NCBI RefSeq assembly: GCF_051020765.1
Contig: NC_134932.1
Location: 8,308,001 to 8,372,000, forward strand
Reading direction: 5' to 3'
Length of the DNA: 64,000 nucleotides
Origin: Lasioglossum baleicum
Lineage: Eukaryota > Arthropoda > Insecta > Hymenoptera > Halictidae
Within the stretch, counting starts at the first letter, position 1. The number at the start of each line of letters is the position of its first letter. The notes below the pieces were generated by a model. The model saw nothing but the letters and a program-made list of their open reading frames with translations, was not told where the DNA came from and searched no databases. Position numbers and translations under genes: made by a program. Shown piece after piece: positions 24,671 through 35,547 of the stretch.

Positions 24671-24853
24671 GGTGAAGATTCTGTTCAAACCAGTTCAAAC
24701 TGCGCATGACGATCAAGACATTGATGTGGATGACATTGACGATGTAGAAGGGAAGCGATTAAATGAATCATTATCAGCAGCATTTAGAATTCTACGAGAA
24801 AATCGTCAGTCACGATCGAAGAAACAAGAAAAATCAGCGCAAGCTTTGACGCA
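24671..24853 (+). pseudogene. MYBBP1A exon 7 fragment (duplicated)
   Basis: This stretch is nearly identical to about 21041-21210 of MYBBP1A exon 7, for example in GATGTGGATGACATTGACGA and the run ending GCGCAAGCTTTGACGCA. An inserted repeat of CAGTTCAAACTGCGCA sits near its left end. It keeps an open frame but ends abruptly at 24855 where duplicated copy 2 begins, so the 3' part of MYBBP1A is missing. It marks the left edge of the second duplication unit. Confidence 0.9.
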
Positions 24854-24862
24854 TTTATATTA

Positions 24863-26512
24863 TATGCTATTACGATTTTTTTAAATATTCTATACAAGCA
24901 CCAAAGGTGTCGCCACATGTTCGAACAATAAATCACGTTCAAAAAGATGAATATAAAAGAAACAATTTTACAATATGTCTTAAGTAAAGGTTAACAGATA
25001 AATTCGGATTATAATTCAAAATTCTAGTGATACCTGATACTCGTGAGTTTTTATGAAAATGAAATTTACTTTACGAAACTCTATGTAAACATTCGTCAAT
25101 GAACGAATAAATCATCTTCCACGTAAATTGGAAAAAAATAATGCCGAGCAATGGAAAAAAAGTAAACACGATGATGAAGTACAAGAATTACCAGCAGGAA
25201 ATAAAATTTTATGGTAAAATTTCAGGATAAAGTGTTGAACTGGACATACATTTCTCCTCGTAACAAGTACAAATCCAAGAAAGAACGATTATGGAAAGTT
25301 AAATTTGCCAAACTCCTTATAAACGATTTGAAAAACTATGGCCCTGCCAATCTACTTTACATGGAGGCCTTATCCGTCGTGATAGGAAGGCCGATTCGAG
25401 TTTGGCTACCGGGCCGTTGTACAAAATTTTACAAAATCGTAAATGGGGCACGTATGAATGAAAATACTACAGCCGTTGATGTAGAATTTCATAATTGCAA
25501 ATCAACGTGCCGAAAAATTGGACACTGGACTTTAATTGGTGATAAAGATCCAATTAATGTTAAATTTCATTTAAATGGGTGTTTATTCGATGTCATTTCC
25601 GCGCAAACCGGAAATAGTACCACAGATTTGAGAAATAGAACAGTAGATTATTTAAAAAATAATATAAACGCGTTAATAGATCAAATCGATGATATCTTAT
25701 CATCAAATGATCAGAATGGCACGACATTGATGGTCGGGGGTGCACGTTACAAAGGTTGGTCACCTCGTGCAGCCCAAATTATTTTAGACCAATCACAAAA
25801 TGTATATTGTCATGGATGTAGACAAAAAGGACACCCAAGAGGGCATGCCTCTGATAAATCCGCCACAGGTCCTTCGGACAGCGTGGAAAATTATTCTAGA
25901 AAGACTAAAAGTAGGAAATCAGGATTTCTGAGTAGGGCCGACCAAAACAAGATTGCGCATTATGCGTTGAGGCATAGAGCCACGCGAGACGCGATGTCAA
26001 GTTTAAATAGGGGTAGGCAAAGTGAGGCAGTAATGTTATCTTCACGAGATTTACTGATCGCCGGGTGTCGAATGCCAAAAATGAGAGAGTGGTGTAAAGG
26101 TAAAGAATGCTCGGGTTTACTGGACATCGTGCATGTTCAGCTGGTGCTACGACACCATGAGGATAAATATTATGAGCCTAATGCGGATGTATTCGTACAC
26201 ACACTTTATCCAAAAAGTCGATGATACAGTAGAATTCTTATTAGTCAGCCAATCGAATAACTGGTTACACGCGAAGAAAAAATATAATAATAACGAAAAA
26301 TTTTATAAATCTACTAATTACCAAATTATTTTGTAAATACTTATATTAAATTTTTACATAAAACTTTATTTGGTTTTATAAAAACGTAGTTAGATATTTA
26401 CAAAATGTATACAAATTTATATATATATTATCTCATTTCGTGACTACACCATGTCCATACCATCGTTCTTAGACAATTCCTTGCCATTTCAATGTCATTA
26501 TCATTTGTGGAA
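24863..26512. repeat. Segmental duplication, copy 2
   Basis: This is the tandem partner of 23001-24665. It contains the second 337-codon gene and runs into the genuine 3' end of URB1, which ends at 26428 on the minus strand. It was probably the original right-hand end of the locus before duplication. Confidence 0.9.
25211..26224 (+). CDS. Unrecognised 337-aa protein, duplicate copy 2
   Basis: This is the tandem paralogue of the gene at 23350-24363, with the same length, no gap and an intact frame. The core blocks are kept: GRPIRVWLPGRC, GHWTL, NGCLFDVISAQTG, GGARY, CHGCRQKGHPRGH, and the C-terminal VQLVLRHH and DVFVHTLYPKSR. About one third of residues differ in the region 225-325, with a clear gain of Lys/Arg (for example residues after VENYS, and MREWCKGKECSGLL versus MKEWCNGSACSDLL). 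The start codon environment is ATTTTATGGTAAAATTTCAG. A charged open frame lies just upstream, in phase with the ATG but closed by a TAA in copy 1 and out of phase here. It ends about 200 bases from the convergent URB1 stop. Function unknown. Confidence 0.7.
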   Translation: MVKFQDKVLNWTYISPRNKYKSKKERLWKVKFAKLLINDLKNYGPANLLYMEALSVVIGRPIRVWLPGRCTKFYKIVNGARMNENTTAVDVEFHNCKSTCRKIGHWTLIGDKDPINVKFHLNGCLFDVISAQTGNSTTDLRNRTVDYLKNNINALIDQIDDILSSNDQNGTTLMVGGARYKGWSPRAAQIILDQSQNVYCHGCRQKGHPRGHASDKSATGPSDSVENYSRKTKSRKSGFLSRADQNKIAHYALRHRATRDAMSSLNRGRQSEAVMLSSRDLLIAGCRMPKMREWCKGKECSGLLDIVHVQLVLRHHEDKYYEPNADVFVHTLYPKSR

Positions 26513-29500
26513 CAATCTACTTTGGTTATATATTCACAACCGAAACTTACCATATCTTCACATTCATCTATATCACCTAAACGTTTTTTAGAAAATTCAA
26601 GAATTTCCATCAAGTGTTCCTTAGTCACAACCATTTGCATCTGTTTGGACAAAAATAACTTTTGCAAAACGTTCACGTATAATTTAAATACTGCGACCTT
26701 GATGTCTTTGGATAAGTGTGATTTTAAACTCATTGAAATATTTAGAAGCATTGTTTTATAGTGAGTAGTGTCCTCTTCCATTTTTAATATGGTATTCAAA
26801 AGGGCGTCGATTATTTTTATAATAAGCTCGAGGAATTGAACTTCATGGTTCCGCAAATTCATTGCAATATCCAACAGCCACGGAAGCAATCCATGTCCTT
26901 TTATAAGAAGTATAGAAGCCTTAGTCATTTTCAGTACAACACAAATAATTTCCAATATAAGTTTCTGAAATAAATGATACAATATGTATAAGTCACATAA
27001 TACCATGCAAATTTTTAAATCGATTACAGTTAGTAAACTTCTTACCTTTGTGTCTAGGTCTGATAAATTACAGGTATAAAAATCTAATAACATTTTAAAC
27101 AAGACACATTTGAATGCTACATCCACTTCATTTTTCGTTTTCATACCATCACGAATATTTTCTAAAATCCAACGTCTATGTGCTTTGTGTTCTATATCAG
27201 AACTATGAAACAGTTGTAATAGTTCAGGTATTGCATTCACATCTAGAGCAGGTTTCGCCATCAGGAATATTTGTAGACGCGAATACAGGGGATGTAACGG
27301 CTCCGTTGCGATTAAAGATGTCCTTGCGAAAAATATAGAGACTAAACAATTTAAACGCGTATTATCAAGCTTTGATTCTAATGTCGCAATGCCATAACGT
27401 AACGCATCTATTAACCGCATCCGTAATAATTTTGTTTTGGAGCTACAAATAAAGAGAAGATTAACTTACGTTTAATTCATATAAAGAGAATGGATATAGT
27501 TCTAATTAAATTATAATTAAATGTACCTTAATCCTTCTAGATGAGTATAATATCTAGCAATGATAGTATACGCTGCCATACGAACATCAGAATGATTACT
27601 GCTACAAGCAACAAATGCTAATGCTAAAGCACCACTTTGAGCTATTTTCAAACAAGATACGACATTATTTTCAGATAATGAGTAGCATAATAACGGTAAA
27701 TAAAATGCCGGGTCATATACACCATATGATTCACATATATATAATTCAGTATTCTGAAAAAATTGTTTGATTAAATTATTGACAATAATTAATTACGAAG
27801 TTTATTTTAACTGTATATTTCATTGTATGTTTTAACAGACAAACCTTCAACGCTCTATTCACAGGATAGTTTTGTATAGTGTTATTAATTACATCTTCTT
27901 CAAACAAATTTAAAACTTGAGTGGTAGATGGTAGTTTCCACAGATTCAAATGTATCTCGCTCTTTACACTGTAGTGAACTGCCGCTGCATTTCCCCAGAG
28001 GTACGGCTGATATTCATAGATACTAACATTATTATTTTCATAATACTGCAAAATCTAAAATCAATGTATATATTAACATTTTGCAATATTTTTCGAAAAC
28101 AAATAGCAGGACATTTATTATCAATGATCTTACAAGTAGAAGGTATTGGTCAGCTTCACTTAAAGTTGCATTATATGCTGCCAAATAAACGGGTACGTGC
28201 GCCAATGCTATAACAGTTTTGTTTTTCTGCATGAGAATCCACAATAATTCTACTAAATCCCCTAAAAATATAATAGATTAATATACAACTATAGATTGAA
28301 TTTTTTAATTTGATTCGCAGTGTATGATCATACTTTTAGCATTCGGTGATTCTAACATAATATTCAGAAATTCGGAATGAGAAACTGTCATTTCGAATAA
28401 AGTTTTGGCATTTTCGTTGTTACTATCATTTTTATACGCAATATTACATAAAGCGCTTAAAGTTTTTAATATTGGCAGTGGCCGGTTGTTGTTCTTTAAT
28501 TCCTTGAGACCTAATTTTAAAGAAAACCGTGAGAATTGTAGCCATGAATGATTACTGCTTATTGTTTCAAATACAAAGTTTTCCTCCATGTCTTGTAACT
28601 GTTTAACTGTATCGTTCAACTTTTCACAAAGAATAACTAGTTTTGCTGTATTCTTCGACTCTTTCTTCAATGTCAAAGTAGTTATATGAAGCATGACTTG
28701 TAGTAACTGCATGATATATTTTTTGCTGTCTGTTTCCAAAGTTGCGTATTTTTTATACACACTTTCCAGAATTTGTACATATTGAATTGATACCATGTCT
28801 AATTTGTCTCCTGCTTGCAAAATAGTATTACATATGTCGCTACAATTCTTAATATCGAATGCATTTTTAATTAAATACAAAACTGCATTAACATTTTCTT
28901 CTATCCAAATTTGTAGATCTTTGTGATTACATAAATAGGACAGAATCTCAGTTTCATAATGCATCTTCAATTTTTGTATAAATTCTTGACTCCATTTGAA
29001 ATTTAAATTATTTTCTATTATTGGAAACACAATGCCGCTCTCTTTCATTTTGTCAGACTTCAGCATGTATTTTGTGAAGATTGGTATAAATTTTATGTTT
29101 TTACTAATTAGAAATGAAAGTAGTTTTACAGTTGTATGTTTAATTTTCGTTGACAACAACGACGAAAAGATATCTGAAAATAAAAATTAAATTAATATAA
29201 TGTAAAATGACATATATATATATATATATATTTTTATAATAATTATTTTACCTGTGTCGATGCCAGCAATATTAAATGGAAACTTTGAAATGTATACGTG
29301 TAAAGCAGATTCCCACATTTCAATATTAGTAATTTCTTTGTATTTCAAAATAAGAAGATGCGAACATAAACATTTCACAAATTCCACATCTAATTCAAGC
29401 AATGAATTATGCTGGGATTTAATTTCATTGATGCTAATAAGCTCCAAAAGTTTTGGAATTATGTGTCCATGTAGTGACAAATTTATGCCATCCTCCGAAG

Positions 29501-32500
29501 TAAACATAGAATTTTCTAATTGCATAAGTTTTTTCAATAAATGCACAATATCTTGTACCGTTAATTGTAATAAACCCAGCAGTGTGACAATTGTTTCACC
29601 ATCCATTGTATTGTCATTGATTCTACGATTATCTATCATTTTGTGTAATTGCATAAGTAATTTATTTCTGAAGTGAGAAACTAAGGTTCTTATATTACCA
29701 TTTTTATACAAATGGACCATTTCTTTACAAATATCAAGTACTGTTAGGGTTATCATACTCATTGTGATGGCTTTGTTCTTCTGATGAAGTGGTGAGAAAT
29801 AATGCAAGATTACTGGATGAGCGAAAACAGATTTCGCACATTTTTCTACTAGTGTAGAATCATCTGGATTTTCTTTTGCAAAATACAACAAAGATATTAA
29901 AAGAATTTTATATTTGCTAATTTGAGTACTTGATAAAAGCCCACGTTCAGCAAATTGTGTTAAATAAAACACAGTCATCTTGAATAGGTACAAGATTTCA
30001 TATGCTGATAAAGAATGATGAATTGTAATAATTTCATTATTGTATGTGAAAGTAACTGTATTGTTGCCGCTAAATACTTCGTTTATCTGTATGCTGGAAT
30101 TATCTAATAAGAATCGATTCAGTTTACATATCAAATCCATACACGGAGTTACTTCTTCAATATATATAGGATCATTGCCCCCTGACCAGCTTTGTAAATA
30201 TTTCTGTACTGGCAAATCTTGTATATCTTTTGTAAAATATATTATAGACTGTGGTATAGTTTGATAGTGCAATGTATGAACTAATATATAAGAGGCATAA
30301 GATAATATCGTTGGATCTAACTTTTTCTTCATCTTGTGTAACATGCAACATAACAAAGGTGATATCGATGTAAAGCGTTGCATATGTAAAACATTATTTT
30401 CTGAATTATCACGAATGATATTCTTATCCAACAATTCTGAAAAATAGACATCAATTATAATGTACCCGAATTATGTATAAACTCTGAATTAGATCTTATG
30501 TATAAGCAAGTCTTACCACCAAATATATCTTCGAATCGACCAGTATAAATGACTCCTTCGCTAGCAATTTCGTCCGTTTTTATTATTTCATCCACATATC
30601 TGTCCATATCTTTAGCAACCTTTTTTGAAAGACGAATAAACCAATCAACTAATTCTTGATTCCCATCTAAATGTACGAAACCATTGATCCAAATATCTAA
30701 CTGGTCATCACATCCTTCAAACATTCCAGTAATGTTCAGTAACATCTTTATGGTTGATTTTATACTTGAGACATTCGAAGAGTCTTCATTATTCAAAAGA
30801 GATAGTAAAAATGATAACGCATCGCTAAATACTTTCTAGAAGAATAAAAGATTTTATATAAAAGGATAACGAGATATAAATGAAATAAAGATAAACCAAA
30901 TCTCTAAGGCTTTACTCACTTTCTGCGGTGAAAATTCAGCAGGATTCAAAATTACTAAAAATTGTATGGCTTTTACTCGTATAGCATTAAGCTCAATTAT
31001 ATCAATATCCTGTAACGTATTCAATGGACTTAAAAATGTAGTAGCTGGTACACGTGACAAAGTATGTAATAATTTAGGACATATTTCATGGTATATGTGT
31101 AATAAGTTTAAAATCGCTGCTAAATGTTCTTCTTTCTTTGGTTCTGGAATGTGTTCTTTATTAATACTGTCATGTTTAACTTCGTTTGGCGTAAACACGT
31201 TATTCCACACATCTAAGATCATATTTAAATTCGGCATATTCTGAAATGTAAAAAAATAATAATTTTCATGTATTGTATTATATGTCATTATATAAATATA
31301 TTTAAATAATGAAAAAAAAACAAACCTTAAGGATATATTCTAGTATACAGTTTTCAAAAATATCAAAATCAGTGTGTCCATTGTAATTTACTTTTGCAAC
31401 TAATAAAAACTTTTGTATTTGATTAAACATTGATACGAGTGTAATTACTGCTTCATGTCTTACTATCATATTAGAATAAGTTAAAGATGGCAGAATTGCA
31501 TGCTTTATTACTGTTCCTGATAAAGTTAGTGACATTACTGCAGAAGCTAACTGAGATACATTTAATTCCAGTGAACACAATTTAAAGCAACCCTCTGCAT
31601 CTAATGATATTATTATCTGTAATGAAAAAGTGAAATGAATATCTTAAAACATACATTACATTACAAGTGTCAATACATTTAAAGTTTACATATTCATTAT
31701 ACTTACCTCCCTCACAAATTTCATTGCTGCGATCCATTTAATTGATACTTTTGGTTCAATATGTTGTTCCAACAGTGTCAATTGCGATTTAATTAAATCC
31801 GGACATGCTGTTAACATTCTGATTACTAAATCTAATGGTTTCTCATGTTCCCAAGGACGATCTAAACTTTGAAGTATTGTATTTGCTAGTTGGTTGTGTT
31901 TAATGTGCGATGTGCCAAGCGAATGATCACGGAATACAATTCCATACCGATGGGATGTTAATAATACAATTAAGAAATCATGTACAATTTCATTTACAGC
32001 CTGAAAATAAAAAGTTCTATATTGATGGAATGCATATCAAATTAACACAAAGTATTAACGAAAGTAAATGCCTTTTTTTCTTCAAGATATTGTGGAACAT
32101 CGATAGAAGAGCTATTATGTGTTTTATTTCCTGGCCAATTATTTGGACCTTTCCAATTATAGAGATAGACCAGATGTTGAATGACTGATGTTGAAAATAT
32201 ATGTAATTTCATGGTCTTACTGATCTTGGAATTTTGAAGAATATGAATCTTCAGTGTAGTTACTACTAAAGCAACAATGTCCTTAGAATCAAATATCAAA
32301 TCAGGAAATATACTAGAAAGTAAATCGTGTTTATTTAATAGAGCTCTAATGGTCGATACATTTCCTTCTATCAAAAAAGCAAGAAGGAAATGGATAAAAC
32401 AATTTCTTATGTTCTGACTATCTGTAGACTTTGTGTGTCTTATAAGAGATTTAACAACATCTGGTTGTAAACTAAGATGAGTAAGTAATTCACGTGGAAG

Positions 32501-33709
32501 GCTACGGCCTAATGAAACGACTGCAGCTAACAATTGCAGGATAATTTTTCGTTGCTTAGCATTGCTCTGGAAAGAAAGCATAGAATGTACTAATGGTAGG
32601 TGCGAGTTAATTAAGTGTCTACATGCTCCCTCTGCACTGGACTGATATTGTGGATACTCTGCCATGATCCTACAAACACATACACAAATTAATATGGATT
32701 TATATTACAATATAGATAAACATACAATGTTTAAATATACATACTTTATCAATAGTATTCTTACTGCAGAAAAAACAGTGGTAGCGGAACCAATACCTTT
32801 CTTATCTGTGCTATCTAACAACCTTAACAATTCGAGAATATTGCCACCTGCATTTAAATACTCTGCAGCCATATCTCTTTCTTTGTTGTCATTGCATGAC
32901 TTCACAAACTGTCGTAGGCACTCTAAACCATTGGTTGAATTAAAAGCAGCCCTTATGGATTTTCCATCTAATTGATTATTAATGTTTTTATCATCTTCTA
33001 TATCTTCTCCATCATTTTCAATGTATTCAGTACCTAGAATATAATTTTCGTATTACCTTTATACTAACCATTGTGTATATCATACAGGAAGATAATGAAA
33101 TAAAGTTCAAAACTTTAAGATTGGATAATATTTGTCAAATGAAGGAACAAATCCTTAATAACAATATTAGTATATATCCTACCCTTAGAATTCTGAACCT
33201 TCTTTTTATCATCCTATGTCATTAGATAAGTATAATACTTTGTATTGATTTCGAATCCTTAATTTTGGCGTTTTGTTCAGATCTTTTAGACACTTCAAGC
33301 GAGTCTGATCCAGATTTCTTTTTACGTTTTTTAACAACTCCATTTCCTTTACTGGGTGAATTTCTCTTTAATATGTTCATATCGCTACTTTCATTCATTT
33401 CTTTTACATTACCATCCGTACTGCTGGCCCCTACATAATAAATGTATTTTTTAATACTTATGACATAGTACAAGGAACTATGTAAATAAACAATATTTTC
33501 ATATATTTTTATGTTTTGCTCGATTGGAATCTCCGAAACTAGAATTTAACCTATGAGAGACTTACTAAATTTCTCAATGAAATACGAATATAAATATAAA
33601 AATATGAATTAAAATTACCTTCATCCTGTAATGTAATTTTTCTTTTCCTTTTTTTCTTGATATTAACTTCATTGATGTTTAATTTACTGTTTTCTGAATT
33701 GAGTTTCAT
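26428..33709 (-). CDS. URB1: URB1/NPA1 nucleolar pre-ribosome factor
   Basis: URB1 (yeast Npa1) is a large nucleolar scaffold of early pre-60S assembly. Fifteen exons close in phase: 33619-33709, 33239-33430, 32745-33033, 32060-32669, 31707-32000, 31326-31616, 30920-31240, 30517-30835, 29252-30436, 28334-29173, 28134-28261, 27845-28054, 27527-27753, 27046-27442, 26428-26964. They give 1,976 residues, close to other URB1 proteins. The N-terminus is lysine-rich (NIKKKRKRK, VKKRKKKSG). The Npa1-type region includes KIMAEYPQYQSSAEGACRHL, RKIILQLLAAVVSLGRSLPR and DFLIVLLTSHRYGIVFRD. The rest is leucine-rich helical repeats. The donors of exons 2 (AAA|GTATTA) and 4 (TTC|GTTAAT) are weak, and I chose them because only they keep the phase. 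The last 85 bases were duplicated to 24569-24656. Confidence 0.9.
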
Positions 33710-33970
33710 GGTTGTCACAAAAAGTTTATTGTATATAAAATAATATAAACACTCTATAGAAATTAGAGATTATATTATACACACTTTTAACACGTTTATC
33801 ATGTCTTCAGGCGTAAAAGATTTAATTTTTAATTTTGATTACCCCTTTAAAATGGGATACAAATATTAAAATGTAAGTAACCTATAGTATTCAAAAACCA
33901 CGTGCGTTTCTTCGACTTTGTGTAAAGTGTAAATACGTTGTAGCCAACAACCAATCACAGACTTACCATA
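33710..33970. promoter_or_regulatory. URB1 upstream region
   Basis: This is about 260 bases upstream of the URB1 ATG (minus strand). It is AT-rich near the gene, with a CCAATCACA stretch at about 33950-33958 that fits a CCAAT box. It is bounded on the right by fold-back elements. This assignment is inference. Confidence 0.35.
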
Positions 33971-34222
33971 CAGTGATGCCAGAGCTGTGGTACTGTGGTA
34001 CTAATGGGTACTAAACCATACCCCCACCATAGCCTACTATTGCCCCTACGTTGTTTTCCAACTCGCCCGCGCGCTACACTCACCAGCGTACCTCTACGGA
34101 TACAGTAGAGTGATACGCTGGTAGTGTAGCGCGCGGGCGCGTTGGAACACGACGGAGGGGCAATAGTAGGCTATGGTGGGGGTATGGTTTAGTACCACAG
34201 TACCACAGCTCTGGCATCACTG
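33971..34222. mobile_element. Fold-back inverted-repeat element
   Basis: The two arms (about 33971-34080 and 34115-34222) are near-perfect reverse complements, starting CAGTGATGCCAGAGCTGTGG on the left and ending CTCTGGCATCACTG on the right. The centre (CACCAGCGTACC against GGTAGTGTAG and TACGCTGG) also pairs, so almost the whole 250 bases can fold into one hairpin. This structure fits a fold-back MITE. It has no coding capacity. Confidence 0.85.
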
Positions 34223-34283
34223 TTACCATATCCATGGCCCATGACCCATACCTCTTACCACTTACCACTGATATTCTTATATA

Positions 34284-34650
34284 CAGGGTGTCCCAAAATT
34301 CGTGAAAATCCCGAAAGGGGGTGGTTCCTGAGACCATTCTGAGAGACATTTTCCTTTGCACCAAAGTCAACTGCGGCTTTGTTTAGGAGTTATTAACGAA
34401 AAACACGGACCAATCAGAGCGCGGCCTGGGCCGCCGCGCCGTCACGATGGGATGTCACGGCGTACCGCGACACTCGCTTGCCGGCGCGGCTTGGCGCGCC
34501 GGGCCAGGGCGCGCTCTGATTGGTCCGTGTTTTTCGTTAATAACTCCTAAACAAAGCCGCGGATAACATTTTTGCAAAGGAAAATGTCGCTTGAAATGGT
34601 CTCAGGAACCACCCCCTTTCGGGATTTTCACGAATTTTGGGACACCCTGT
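34284..34650. mobile_element. CAGGGTGTCCC terminal-inverted-repeat element
   Basis: The element starts CAGGGTGTCCCAAAATTCGT and ends with its complement ACGAATTTTGGGACACCCTG, with TATATA at both outer flanks. Perfect inner arms of 42 bases occur at 34381-34422 and 34511-34552, and the GC-rich middle (CGGCGCGGC-like) separates them. This is a non-autonomous DNA-element structure. Several spurious frames cross it. Confidence 0.85.
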
Positions 34651-35547
34651 ATATATACAGGGTACATCAGTGCGACAGTGCTGCCACAAAGGCACATTCG
34701 GCCGATTCGTGCCGACCTCATGCCCATGTCCAAACTGGTCCAAACCCTGGTCCTACGGTCGACACTAGCTCGGCATATGCGCGCACAGGAGGTCGTCCAA
34801 AATTAAGTCAATCGGGACTTGAGCACCTCCGAGCGTAGATTGGACAATGATTTGCCGATCTGTGCCCTAGGCACGGCTTGCCCAAGGCACGCCTGGTTAG
34901 CTGGGATATATATCAGTGCTCACGGCTCACAACACAATTCAACGCAGCATCACGCAGCATTCAATTACCTATCCAATATACAGAGAGGATATATGTGGAT
35001 ATATGCCTGTATATACTGGTATATACATAAATAGTAAATTATACAAATGTGTTAGATAAAATCTGATAAAATCAATGAATAAATTGTTGTAGTAGTACTT
35101 ACAAAATTATTACACATAATTATTAATACTGAATATACAATATTCAGTTAAAAATATTTGAATTCATATATTTGTTTTGTACTAAATAAGGCACAATTTA
35201 TTGAAATTGGATAATCGAATATCTTTTTTAATGAAAAAGTCATATTTACATGTTTAAAATGTTTCTTATAATATACTATACAATAACACTTATTCCATGA
35301 GCAACATACAAATTTGATCGAATTATAAAGAATATATTACACAATTTTTTAAATAAAAGGTGAATATAAATATATGCTAAAATTTCTTGTATTAATTGTA
35401 TATAATTACATTACAGTCTTGCAGTACTCCTATAGCACTCCTACCGGAAAGAAGTTGAACGATTTAATTTCATTACGAAGCAAACTTTTTTACAATCAAG
35501 TAACGTTAGTTTCATCAATTAAAAATACATATTCTGGAATGGTTTTT
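34651..35547. other. Region between the fold-back elements and FBXL4
   Basis: The first 300 bases are repeat-like and moderately GC-rich (CAGGGTACATCAGTGCGACA at about 34659 and GGCACGGCTTGCCCAAGGCACG at about 34870). They turn into plain AT-rich sequence towards the FBXL4 3' end. No coding gene is supported. Confidence 0.4.

Noticed and set aside
33184..33216. Extra URB1 mini-exon DDKKKVQNSK
   Set aside because: It would need an intron of about 25 bases on its left side, too short for normal splicing; left as a finding only.
34356..35034. Several overlapping frames in the CAGGGTGTCCC element and beyond
   Set aside because: They run through inverted repeats, and frames on both strands reflect the palindrome.
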